Under the pieces are notes generated by a model. That model had not been told where the DNA came from and did no database searches. It saw only the letters and a list, made by a program, of their open reading frames with translations. From Cordia subcordata (taxonomy: Eukaryota; Streptophyta; Magnoliopsida; Boraginales; Cordiaceae), in NCBI GenBank assembly GCA_028554755.1, contig JAPTOF010000004.1, positions 6,493,001 to 6,557,000 of the forward strand: a stretch of 64,000 bases of DNA. Reading direction: 5' to 3'. The position numbers were made by a program, and so were the translations under genes. This document shows, one piece after another, positions 33,880 through 46,307 of this stretch (positions are counted from its first letter, which is position 1; each line of letters begins with the position of its first letter).

Positions 33880-34519
33880 AATCCCATCCCTGTTTATTGT
33901 TTTTATAATCCCTATATAAAATTATATCCTTCAATGCATGATTTGTAATGAAAACTAAAAAACAATAAAATTTTAAAAGAATATATTTGTATTTCATCCT
34001 CACATAAAATACAAAAATTTATAATAAATAATAAATAAATACATTAAGAACATGCTTTTGCTCATCTATTACTCAGTGTATACTCTCATATAAAGTAAAA
34101 TAATATCCAAACGGAAGAGCCTCAAATTCTTACGTTTGCAAAAATACGAAACTAGATCACATTTTTCACCTTAAAAGCATGTAACAAAATTTCTTTCAAA
34201 AAGAAAAACACAACTTAAACATGCATTCAAGAGCCAAAACTAAAATCAACAAAATAATCGAACTGGTTCAAAAAAAATAAATAATGGGAAAAATATAAAG
34301 TTATGGAGAAAATTTTAAGCTTGTTTAAATTTTCTTGGGTGCTTGAAACTTGACGGCCTTCAATTTTCTATTTCAAAAGGTTATTCATTTTTTAATCTCT
34401 AGTCAAACATCATTTTTAGAGATGATATACATTTCTTTAATGATGCTCGATCTGTGCATATATTACATGTTCACGTATGTAAAAATACACACGGTGCACA
34501 CCATTGTGCGTGTATGCAC
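33880..34519. other. gene-free intergenic stretch
   Basis: AT-rich, no gene or element recognised. Confidence 0.45.
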
Positions 34520-37500
34520 TTTTTTTTTTTTTTTTTGGCTAAGTTAGCAAGTACTTTGACTAATATTGAAAGAGAAACTAAACAACAAGAGGTGGACAAC
34601 ACCTTCCAACCGAGCCAAAAATCACAAAAAAAAAATGCCCAAAAGAGCCTTAAAAAAGCCTGATCTCTAGCTACCAGTTCCTGCACAAAAGTTTGTTGGT
34701 AATGTTGTCCCTATACATTTTGTTGCTATAAATACCATGCCTAATGTCAAAAATAATGAAGAATAATCTGGTCTTCTGTTTTAGCTTCCTTGCAATATAT
34801 GCCGTCGTTTCTTTCCATCCAAATGTGGAAGATCCAAGCTTCAAATCCCTGCTTAACAATGAAGGACTGGAGTGTATTTCGACTGCAATTCATCCTAATC
34901 CATCGGGTGATGCTATCCCAGTGAATTATCCAGTGATGGCCGCGGGCTTTCTTCGTAATAGACCTTCCAAATTCTCTTTGTGAAGCTACAAAGAAAATAT
35001 AGGTGATCCTGTCTTCTTTGCTTCTCCAACAGAAGATACAAAGAGGGTCATTATTTATTCCCATATGATGCAGCCTTATATTAGGATTTGGATTTATTAT
35101 TTCTTATTGAGTCTTATTGTTAATTGTTATTGAGTCATAATTATATTAGAATTAGTTTATTAGTTATTTTTATATGAAAAGGATTAGTAGAGTCAAATTC
35201 TATTTAGTTTTGGATTCCTAAAATAGTTATATATAAGGGTGAAAGTTTTCATTGTTAGAGGAACTTTTCCAAAATTATTCATCAATATATTTATTCTCTC
35301 TCAGGGTTTATTATTTATGGGATTTCTTAGCTAATTTCAGCCTTAAAATTAAGCTCTTTGATTCTTCTACTTACTTGTTTATGTTCTGCAAATATCCGCT
35401 ACGTTAGTTGGTATCAGAGCAAGGTTTTTCCCCCTGATCAACAACAACGAGATGGAGGCATTAGTTGGTATCTAGAGTTTTTTTCCTCCCTGATCAACAA
35501 CAACGACATGGAGAATTACAAGAGTTGAGAGACAAGTTGAAGCCTTATCCCAGCGCTTTGCGCAACTGAAAATTCTAACTCATAATGACGATCATGATGA
35601 GTCGAAGAAAGAGATGTCTTCAAGTCAAGCATCTCATTCCATATCAGGGTGATTTAGTGGACCATGGTGGTGGAAAACTCGAGAACGAGTTCTTTTCGTA
35701 CCTGGAGAGACTGATGCAACCCAATTCTAGTTATATTAGGATTTGGATTTATTATTTGTTATTGAGTCCTATTGTTAATTGTTATTGAATCATAATTATA
35801 TTAGAATTAGTTTATTAGTTATTTTTATATGGAAAGGACTAGTAGAGTCAAATTCTATTTAATTTTGGATTCCTAAAATAGCTATAGATAGGGGTGAAAG
35901 TTTTCATTAATAGAGGAACTTTTCCAAAATTATTCATCAATATATTTATTCCCTCTCAGGGTTTATTATCTATGGGATTTCTTGACTAATTTCAGTCTTG
36001 AAATTAAGCTCCTTGATTCTTTTACTTTCTTGTTTATTTTCTCTAAATATCCGCTGCGTTACCATCTTATCAGTCTGGACTTTGTAGGAATTCTGTCAAT
36101 CTAAGTAACCCAGGCATGGAAACCATGTTTTGGAATGTGATTCTCAAACCAGATGATAAGAGGCCCAGTCCACCCTGTCATGCTTCTCACGGACAGTATC
36201 CCACGGTGATTCAAATGAGAAATCCCAATTGGGGCTACCCAGCCAAATGTATGACACAATTCACATGAGAATATTAAGGGGCCATACCTTCTCTGAGCTT
36301 TAGCTTTAGTAAACTCCTCTAGTACCAAGCACCATCTTTTGGTATTTGGATATCCCAAAGACTCCTATTCCTAAAATGGTAAGCCTTAGTCCATTTGGTC
36401 CATATTGATTGGTGGTTTGAGAGTAGCTTCCATAAGTATCCATACCCAACTGCAATACATAAATCCTTCAATCTTTGAATGCCAACACCAACTTCATCCC
36501 TGATTTTACATATTTCCTTCCAAGACACCTTTGCTTTTCAGAAACATCAAAGTCCCCCAGACCAAAGGAAGGTAGCTAGTTTCCTTTCAATGTTCTTAAT
36601 TACCCTTACGGTATCACAAGCATTCTCGACCAGAAAGCGTTGATGCTGGTTAGCACAGAGCTGATATAAGCTGTGTTTGGCCTGCAAAATTAAGCCATTT
36701 GGAAGTCCACCCCTCAATTTTAGTTGTGATTCTATTATCCAGAGGTTCACAGTCTTTGACAAAAAGTTTGCCAACAATAAGTGGAATCCCCAAGTAACTA
36801 ACAGGGAAGGTACCATTCTTGTAACCCATAAGCTCCACCAGTTCATTCTTCCTATCCCCATCGCATCCTCTGAAGAAAATTTCAATTTTCTCATTGCTCA
36901 CCCTAAGTTCAGAGAGCTGTTGAAACAAATACAGAGACTTTTTTATGAGGGCCAATGAATTATTATTGTCAGCAAGTGAGAAGATTAGGACATCATTTGC
37001 ACAACTCAAATGGTTGAGCCCGACACATTTACAAAACTTAAAAAGAGTGATAAGTAAACATAGGACTCTTAGCAACTTTATCAAGAATTCCTGTGAGTAC
37101 TTGCATGCCCAGGACAAATAAGGTGAGAGAGTATCCCCCGGTCAAAGGCCTCTTTCACTTTTGAAGTGCCCATGAAGACTTCCATTAAGAGCAATGGAGA
37201 ACATTGGAGTAGTAATGCAATTTTCCACCCAAGTCACAAAACTTATCTAGGAAGTTCAGTGCTCGAAGTGTATCCAAAATGAACCACCAATCAATAGTAT
37301 CATACGCTTTTCTCAAGTCCAATTTAACCATACATCTCGGAACACCCCTTCCTTTCATAGCCTAGAGCCAGTTCTTGTGCGATGTGAATGTTATTTGCAA
37401 TGTTCCTCCCTTTAACAAAAAGCTCCCTGCACTTCCGAAACCAGTCCATCCATCATAGGGTTGAGTCGATTGGCCAAATTTTCGCAATGCATTTATGACC

Positions 37501-38165
37501 CATGTTGCAAAAAGCAATAGGTCTAAAGTCTATCAGACAAAACTAGGGTCCTCGACTTTAGGAACCAAGGTTAAGATAGTGCTATTGAGCTCTTTGAGGA
37601 TTCCGGGTCTGTTGAAGAAAGATTTAACAGCTGCACAAACATCTGATCCCACCACCTCCCAAGCCTCTTTAAAGAAATGCGAGGTGTAACTATCACGTCT
37701 GGGGCCTTTTGTTGCTAGCAATGGAGAACATAGCATGCCTAATTTCAAAGTTTGTCACCTCCTGAGTAATAGCAATTCCCTCATCCCTACTGAGTTGACA
37801 ATCAACTAGTCTACCAATTACCACTGACTTCACGTCTGATGATATCTTTGTCTTTTGAACCAAGAAGAGTTTTCCACGGTCTCATCCCCAATACTCTCAA
37901 CTGTTGTCAAAATATTGCCCTTGCCATCAATCAGCTTTGATATGGAGTTTCTACCATATCGAAATTTGGCGTATTTAAAGAAGATACGCGTTTTTTTGCT
38001 GCCATATTTTTCCTCAAAGGCTTGTAATTGATCAATCTCCTTAATAAGTGAGCCTTCCTCCTCTCTGAGTTCAATCGAAAAATTGCCCCCGGGAATACTT
38101 TGTTGGATACACTCTAGTTTATTGATCAGACAAACCCCGTCACAAAGCTTTGACCATTAGCGATG
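34520..38165 (-). mobile_element. 5'-truncated LINE (L1-type), broken
   Basis: Runs right to left and ends in a 19-base poly(A) tail, seen as T at 34520-34538. Reverse transcriptase pieces appear in order: the linker before RT (SIPGGNFSIELREEEGSL, then KTRIFFKYAKFRYGRNSISK, about 38090-37930); the RT start (SYTSHFFKEAWEVVG, ELNSTILTLVPKVEDPS, 37690-37540); DFRPIAFCNMGHKCIAKILA (about 37530-37470); the catalytic box, where the usual FADD reads CANDVLIFS (about 36990); and the RT tail (SYLGIPLIVGKLF, WNFAGQTQLI-like, 36790-36660). A zinc-binding end CIFCWRSKEDRITYIF lies at about 35035-34990. No endonuclease domain is present. Many frameshifts and stops. The TRIM at 35066-36061 splits it. Confidence 0.85.
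35066..36061 (+). mobile_element. TRIM / mini LTR element nested in the LINE
   Basis: Two direct LTRs, 35066-35406 (341 bp) and 35712-36061 (350 bp), are about 90-95% alike. Both begin TGATGCA and contain TATTAGGATTTGGATTTATT and CTCAGGGTTTATTAT. Immediately after LTR 1 is the primer-binding site TGGTATCAGAGC (35409-35420), and a short purine tract GGAGAGA precedes LTR 2. The interior is only 305 bp, with a scrap of gag-like sequence (HNDDHDESKKEM). Flanks CCATA and CCATC fit a 5-bp target duplication. It cannot move on its own. The primer-binding segment is itself duplicated: a mutated copy (TGGTATCTAGAG), each copy followed by CTGATCAACAACAACGA, lies about 58 bp downstream. Confidence 0.88.
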
Positions 38166-38290
38166 GCAGCAACACGACAGATAACCGCTTGACTAGTAAT
38201 AAATATAACAAAACTTTTTTCATAAATTTAAATTTTTAGATAAGGTAAAAAATGTTTAGAAAAATGTTTTTTCTTGTATATTTATGTGAA

Positions 38291-41200
38291 TGTTATAAAA
38301 TAACTACAAAATAGGGAATATATATATATATATATATATATATAATACCTCCAAGGCTGTACAAACCAACTCTTGCTAATAAAATAAGAGATAATTGTGT
38401 CGGCACATATAGTATAGCAAGATGTATTGAGGTATGACAATTTAGGACCAATAGTTTTTTGTTATCTTCACAAAATCAAAATGACCCATCAAAATATCAA
38501 GAGAGTTGTTTGGCTCTAAAATTTCTTTTGCCGAAGTGATTGATGAATAATATTCCAACTAAATAATTATTGAATTTCAGGCCGAACCAAATAATCACCT
38601 CAAAATTCCTTTATGAAAGCTCTTCATAAGTCTCTCGTATATATGTTTCTTCATAGAAACATGTTTGTTATTAAACCCTTTTCTTTAGAAGATTTGCATT
38701 AAAGCAAATATATCTCAATTTTCAAGATGTTTCAGCTCACACAAAGAGCTTTAAGTATACTTCTCTGAAGATTTATGCTTCAAACATCTCAAATCCTTTA
38801 GGACTTGTATACAAATATCAAATTCATGAAACACACGCTAGGCTAATAAAATTACATCCACCACATTAAAACATATCTCCTTATAATTAATTCCAAGTCA
38901 CTAATGCTTGGTTTATACAAGAAAGGAGTATGATAATAAAGTATAACCACATGACACACTAGCCCATTCCCTAACTAGAATTAGCAGTTTAAAAGCTAGG
39001 CAATCATGTGGCAAATATCTTTGAAATTCTCAAGCAATATGGGATTGGTTTATATCACACTCCCCCTTAATCCCATATGCAATATGTGTTGACCAATAAG
39101 GATCAAAACATTTAGATATGCCTAGATTGCATCTTTTGTATATATGGCCAAATTTATTTCGACATCTTTAGATGGAATTCAATTTATAATCCTCGCTTTT
39201 CATCATAATAAGTAGCTACTGTATATGCAAATATTTTATCGTGATCACTTTTTTCCTTTTCGGTTCCACTCTTTTCAAGAGTAATATAACTGAGTGAGAT
39301 CTATTTATTTTTAATAATTTCAATCATATTCAGATACTTGATACTCTTTTAGAATAGAATAATATTTCTCAGTTATATATATTTTACTTGCATGAATGGC
39401 TTGATATCTTCAAGATATCAAATATTTCAAAAAAAATTGCCAACTTGCTTATTTTACTCCTTTATAGTTGGAACCGAAGTCTACTATGCTTTTAGCATCC
39501 AATAGATGTATTTTTGTAATTTTTCTATTCAGACATTAATAAGAGCAGTTATAGCTGATATATGTGACTTCGTCACATTCTTTCATATCAATAAATGCAT
39601 CTTTGCAACTTCATGCAAATCAATAATTTTCTAAATGTTCAACTCATATTGACTTATGCAAGGATCAGATGCATTCTATAAAGCTTTTCAATTTTTCAGC
39701 TTTTGTTTTTCTCCCCCTAATGTTGGGAATATTTTTTCAACATTTAGCAATATATGCTATTTCAATATTCTCAGTCGATGATACAAAATATTTAATAATT
39801 GAATGAGATACAAAATTAATATAAATTCCCAACTCTTTTTTCACATTGCCATTTTAATACGCTGTGGTGGAGCAATAGGAATATATTTTGTACAACAAAA
39901 AATATTTAGATGGGATTTCTTTCAATAGGGAGTAGTAATTGATAAACAGTTGGTCTTTTTTAATAGGTGTTGCAGTATATTACATAACATGTTCCAAGAT
40001 AAAATTAGGCAATTTTTTAATATCATCAATGATGGTCTAGGAATATACACTTTTTAGGCGTTCAATAAAACATTTTACTTGACCAATTTATTAACCCCTT
40101 CTGAATTTATTATAGACATTTAGACGATTCAATGTCTTTAGGGGGGATTACCTACTTATCGTTTTTCCTCTTGGGAACAAGCAACACACTTACAATGCAT
40201 ATATGAATTCTTAAGAATTCTCCTCATTATTATTGTACACATATGACTATCATAATATCTATAATCACATTCATAATAATAAGATAATATATCATTCTAT
40301 CATATCTATAATCACATTCATAATAATAAGATAATATATCATTCTATTTAAGGAATGATTATAGATCAAATTGATATGATTGATAATAATTTGTCATAAT
40401 TTGTTTTGCTCATAGGATGTGATGATGCCCAAAAAATAATTTTCAAATCATGCTCTTAATATTGCTAATATTGGAGCATATTCAAGGCATCCATATTTTT
40501 CCGCATAAAATTATTTGAGAAATATTGCAGATTTATACTCGCTTTCAAATTTAGAATTCTGCAATTTGTAGTTAAATTTATTCGTAGTGAGTTTTGAAAT
40601 ATTGTTTTTAGATGGTCATATTTCAGGATCTAAAAATCCGTTGACAATTGATATTTAGGCTTGGCTCTATGGAGATAATGAAGGAATATTATTAATTTAT
40701 TGCAATCCTTCAGGGATGCATAATTTCCTTCCATAAAAGAATTTCTCCATAATTTATATCAGCCATATGAATTTTAACCTCGAAGGGTTCATATCATATT
40801 TTTATTGTCTGATATAATTAAACGTCAAACTTCTAGTTCGAGACCATATGGATATCAATTTTAGCTTTCCAAGCAAATTGCATAATATAATTAAAGAACG
40901 AACTTTTAGTTCTTGATATTTGACATCCTGAAATATATATAATTCAAAATAAAATTAAAAAAAGGCTAAAATAAACTTTACTGATAATCACAATATCAGT
41001 TTACCAAATATTGTGGTATAAATATCCTCGTGTTGTCAAGAGTTCTTTCTCTTCAAATCTTCATAATAATCTCTTCATATCTCTTAATCAATAGAGACTA
41101 ATCGTGCTGATAACGTGTTATAAAATAACTACAAAATTGTGTTATAAAATAACTACAAAATAGAAAAGAGATATATGAATAAGAAAAATAAAGAGAATAT

Positions 41201-41500
41201 AAATAACAATAAAGAGAGAAAATATAAGACAAAGAAAAGGGGAGAATATTTTATTGCTTCTCCTGATTGTTGATACTTAGTACATGATATAAGTTTACAA
41301 TGCAAGTGTCCTTATTTATAAGAGTAATACAAGAGTAGTTACATAGGACTAGAATTTACATGGACTTAGAATACATAAGTTGATCCAACTACATCACATG
41401 TAAGTCCAGATAATGACGAACTATATCTAGAGTTTAGATAATAATAAACTAGTCTTAGGATGAATATCCACGATAATTAATAATTTCATAATAGTAAAGA
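38291..41500 (-). mobile_element. degenerate copia-like LTR element
   Basis: The 23-bp word TGTTATAAAATAACTACAAA(AT) occurs at 38291, 41116 and 41140. At the right side it is preceded by GTGCTGATAACG, the reverse of a CGTTATCAGCAC primer-binding site seen in some plant copia elements. Beyond it lies a minus-strand TATA box (TTATAAATAAGG, about 41310-41325), as in an LTR. I therefore read an LTR at 41140 to about 41500 pointing left, with 38291 marking the far end. The two LTRs are alike only over the first 24 bp. The 2.8 kb between is AT-rich with no recognisable gag or pol, so this may be a non-coding large derivative. Borders are uncertain. Confidence 0.45.
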
Positions 41501-41603
41501 GTTTATATATTAAAAATAAAGTACAAATATAAGAGTCCTGAATTCACAAAACACATGTCCTAAAGTCTGGTGCACTAGTACTTTTGACTGTTGAAGATAA
41601 TTA

Positions 41604-41808
41604 GGGCTCATTTGGATTATTTTTTAAAAAAATATTTTTTAATAATTTTTAGGAAAAAAAATGGCTTTCTTAAATAAGAAGCAAAAAGAATTCTGACTTC
41701 TAAAAAATTCTGACTTCAAAGTTTTAGTTTTTTTTAAAGTCAAACAAAATAGTTTTTGTAAAAAAAATATATGCTTTCTAGGGAAAAAAAACTAATCTAA
41801 ACAAACCC
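41604..41808. mobile_element. Tourist-like MITE (PIF/Harbinger type)
   Basis: 205 bp, left end GGGCTCATTTGGATTATTT, right end in reverse GGGTTTGTTTAGATTAGTTT, flanked by TTA on both sides (41601-41603 and 41809-41811). Same family as 2487-2717. Confidence 0.75.
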
Positions 41809-44212
41809 TTAGTCTAATCTAAAGTGATAGTTAACATAAACTTTGACACTAAAAGAAGGTAACCAAAAAAGTTTGGAGAAGTAGCCTTCGAGCAGTAGGG
41901 GAAAAACTGGTGTGATGAAGACAGTAGTCTTTTTCTCATACATAAAAGGTGTTTGGAAAAATATTTTTCCTTGTATATTTCTTGTGAATAGTTTACATCT
42001 TAGAGTATTAGAGATACACAGCACTTATCTTTAGAGTACAATATAGATTGGTGGATTTGAATAATACTAAATTCATATATTTCGTCTAAGGTTCTATTTG
42101 ACTTATTTGTGAGATTTCAATTATTAACTATATATTTTTTTAGTAGTAAAGGTTTGCATAAAAGTGTTATTGAGTAAAAGTTATTGGTTATTCGGTCTTG
42201 GATTTTGGAGGTTGGCCTTTAAGTTGTTTTAAGGGCAATATTAGACTTTTAATAATATAGAGTGGTAACTAGTATTTTTGAAAGAAAAAAAAATTCAGAT
42301 GTTGTAAAAGAAATTTTTCAAAAGATTTTTTTTCGAAAAGCTCCAATTTGGAGTTTTTGATTTTTCAATTTTTAAGCTTTAATTTTTATGTAAAACCTCT
42401 TTTAAAAATGGCCAAACAGGTTAGTTTCAATTTTAAATTTACATAAACCACTTTTTGATGTTTAAAAGCTGGTCAAACAGATTTTACGCTATTAACCGAT
42501 AGTATCATAGTCTAAGTTATGGGTTCAAAACTCCTTAATATTGACATACAAAATTCAAAACAAATTAATTACAGCCTACACTAATAAATGTTATAAGATC
42601 AAATATCAATTTAAGCTAATTATTTTGAGTTACTAAATTTGATTTCAAAATATTTCCTTTTCTAAAACTCTCCGCACCCAACCCTACCCCCTCCCTCACA
42701 GAATTCGAGTTCTGATCATCACTTGTAAGGGAGGTAAACTCAACCACTTGAACTATGCGTAATCTCTCCAAAATAATTTTAATTTATGATACTAGTTTCT
42801 TTGTCTAAATTTATGATACTAGTGTTGTAAGTCCAAATTTTAAGGCTGTCCATCAGCGTTTTAGTCGTGTGGATCTCTCTATCCCATATTTCGTGACAAA
42901 CTATAAGAATTGAGTGGGGTTTTACGAACAGAACTTGAATTGTCATTAAAGGCAACTACAACTCGCTTACTCACTGACTGGAATAACTTAGCAATTTCAA
43001 GATCGATGTATTAAAATGTATAAACATTTCATTTAATCTTAATCTATATTTATATATAAGTTAAATTTTTACAGGATAAAAAGATATGTCATATCGACAT
43101 CTATTAACTTGACAATTCAGCTAAAAATCTTCTGTATATAAAATAAATGTCTTCTTTTTAGAGCTTAATAGACATGTCACATCAGCTAATTTTTTTTTTT
43201 TTAAGACATGCCACATCAACTAAAAATTTTAAAAAATTAATGAGATATGCCATATCACATAATGAGTCTTATTCATTTCATACGCTCCCTCTTTTCATTT
43301 ACTTTTCCTCTTTATGGGTTAGTCCATTCATCCACTTCTTTTTATTCTCTTCATATGCTCCCTCTCTTTATTTGCTTTTCCCTCTTTATGGGTTAGCCCA
43401 TTCATCTTCCTTTTGTAATTTTCGCCAAAAAAATAACAAAACAATGATTAATTTGATAAGAAGAAAAATTTAACATGTAATTTTGTTTTTGATTCGTATA
43501 AACACCCAAAATATTAAATGTAAAGGAATTAAAAAAATGATAATTACATGGATAATATATATATATATGTATGTATGTATGTATGTGGGACTTTTCATTC
43601 ATTAGTTTATTATTTATCTATTATTTATTATATACTATCCATTATATATAAATTTTGTTTTAGAGATTTAATTGCAATTAATCAATATTTAACAAGATTT
43701 CTTTGTGAATGCCAAAAGATCTATATTATCCATTGGGTTTTTAAACCCAAGAGTTTTTTTTTTTTTTGTTTACAACGGATGAATTGCAAATGAAAATTTT
43801 AATGAAAAAAATTTTCAGAGTGATTTAATCTCACATGAAAAATCAGAACAATTATATCATTTGATATAATTTGCTGCAATCATTATGTAATTAGTCACAA
43901 TTTTTAGCTTTCAACAAATTAGCTAAAGTACGATTTGACATTACAATTTTTTTAAGTCAAAACTGAAAAATTGCTCTGCTACATTACAGATGCATTGAAG
44001 CATTTCCATAAGGTTGTCTAATTATGGCTTTGACAAGCCATCATTACATATCTTTAAAACACCCTATGTATAATGTAGGTAATGTATAGATGATTATAGG
44101 AAACGTAGCAACATATATGATTCAAACAAACGCTTATACATTTCTGAAGTGGACACTCCTTTTGTGGGATTTATATGGTCAAATATTTTACTCTTGTAAA
44201 ATATTAAAGGAT
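41809..44212. other. gene-free intergenic stretch
   Basis: AT-rich, with a partial tandem repeat at 43271-43415 and a TATG microsatellite near 43556-43588. No gene is seen. Confidence 0.5.
43271..43415. repeat. two-copy tandem repeat, 73-bp period
   Basis: TCATA(C/T)GCTCCCTCT and TTTATGGGTTAG(T/C)CCATTCATC recur once with a 73-bp shift. Confidence 0.8.
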
Positions 44213-44296
44213 AGCTCAAGTAATTGAAATTATTTTTTCAAGCGTGAGGTTCTGAGTTCAATTCCATGAGGATTGAAGGGTTACCAAAAAAAAAAA
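44213..44296 (+). mobile_element. tRNA-derived SINE copy
   Basis: A box-like ATAGCTCAAGTAATTGAAAT and B box-like TGAGTTCAATTCC are spaced as in a tRNA promoter, then AGGGTTACC and an A-rich end. The same layout recurs at 52601 and 61138. A partial B-box-like unit (GGTTCAAATCCCATGGGG) follows at 44321. Confidence 0.65.
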
Positions 44297-44370
44297 GGAA
44301 CAAGAAAAATATTTTTCTAGGTTCAAATCCCATGGGGTGCGGGATTTAACAAAAAAAAAAAAAGAACAAA

Positions 44371-45551
44371 AGAAATATTTTTCTCCTATAAATAGTAGTT
44401 TTGCATTGCAAAGACACAAATTTTTGCTTTCATAATATTCTGGAGTTATATTTTTTCCACTCAATAAAATTTGCATAAGGTAATTTTAAACATTTTCTTT
44501 GCATAATTTTTCTTTTGGATAATTTTACATTTTTAGGTTTGCGAGGTACTGTAATTTGGAGTGCTCCAATTTTAAAGAAGTGATTGTTGTATTTTATAAG
44601 AGGCTTGCGCTACACCTTAGCAGTGCGTTAAAATTTTAAGGAGGTTGAGTCCAACTCTAACCTCAAACTTAATTTACATTTCTTGTTTATTCTTTCCTTT
44701 TAATATTGTCTATTTCTGAATTCTATTTTATTAATTAATTTTACTTGCTTAGTTTGTTAGTTATAATTTTGGCATTAATATTTTCTCTCATTTAGTTGGT
44801 AGGACAGAAGTTTTAAAATATTTATAATAATTCTGACATATTAAAACTTCCTCTATGCGTAAGAAAGTATATATAAGATTTTTTCTATTTAAAAGTTATG
44901 AGAGATATCAAATGCTTAAACGATTATTTTTAATTTAAAATTTTAATTGCTAATTAGTTAATACATGAAAAATGATTAATTCACAAGTTTCAGAAGACTC
45001 ATAGCTGCTATTAAAAGTTAAAGAAAAGCAAAGCACGGTATAAAAAATTTCTAGTACTAATTGATTTTAAAATAAAATATTAAAAACTCTCATTAAGGGG
45101 GAAGGATTGGTCCCTACTGAGCCCATTGTTTTTCATTTCTCCCCAATTTGGACAAAATGGAGAGCGAGAGCCCCCAAAAAAATTCTATACCAATTTTGTC
45201 CTTATAATGTCAGCAAGATCAGAAAAAGAAAAGGGTATAAAAGTCAAGTTGCAAAAATTTGTTCCTTACCCTTTATTTTCTTCCCAATCCTAGCAAGAAA
45301 ATTTTCGTAACCTATTGTAATCCTTTCCCTTGTATCAAATTTTCCAATCAAGACAAAGATTAACTATATATTTCCCCGCGTTTCCTTTATAATTCCATTC
45401 TTACTTTCCTTTATTAACCCCCGAATCCAAACACCGTATAAATAAGGATGAAGCGAACAATGACCAACCATACCACAGACATCTACCGCATGAGATATAT
45501 TGGTTTGACTAGTGACGCAATTGTATCATTGCCAACTTTCTATTTTAGGTG

Positions 45552-45590
<39 letters not shown>

Positions 45591-46307
45591 AAAATTAAAA
45601 ATTAACAAGAATCCTCTCACTAGCTCTTTATTATAAGTGTGTTGCTTATAATCACTTAAATAAGTATTGCCAAGCACCCTCTTAATGCAATTGCTGCCTT
45701 AACAAGTTGGACAAATCAATTCATATTCCATAGAGAGGATGTTGAAGCATCAGCTGATATTAATTACGCAATTCATGTTAAAACGTGTCCAAGAGAAATC
45801 AATAATATTGAGTTGATGATATAGTTATTTAGGACAGAACTCTAATAAAGAAATCATTGAACAGAAGAAAAAAGGTACTGAGGAAATCTTTCATCACTAA
45901 CATCTGCGGCCTTGTGTCATTTCATACGTTAAGTTGTTAACATAGTTCAAAAGAAAAGCTCTTGTAGAGACTATAACTTGGAAAACAACACATAATGAGT
46001 TAACTTATCATCTTCTAAAGTGCAAAAGAAAACGGAAAAGAAGAAAAACAAACAGATGACAATGATTGCTTTCATGGACAGAGATGATAAATTTATTTTG
46101 TTGATCTTGCTCGCAGTGCAATTCATGAAAAAATAGATGAAGCCTTCAACTAGAAGAATCATCTCTGGACTGTTCAAAACCGATCAGCAACGGATAATAA
46201 TCTGCAGACAAAATTAGCAGCTAGCATAGTTCCTGCAGAATGCTATTTGTCCAAATCAATCTTTGCTTCTCAACGACTTGGATGCTCAAGGTTCTGCTCG
46301 TATTCTT
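44371..46307. other. gene-free stretch downstream of the SEC-C gene
   Basis: AT-rich with an (AT)n microsatellite at about 45556-45587. The part near 46000-46300 is the likely 3' untranslated end of the minus-strand SEC-C gene. Confidence 0.5.

Noticed and set aside
34744..34983. 79-codon plus-strand open frame with a signal-like start
   Set aside because: It lies antisense to the LINE zinc-binding C-terminal region, which is recognisable on the minus strand.
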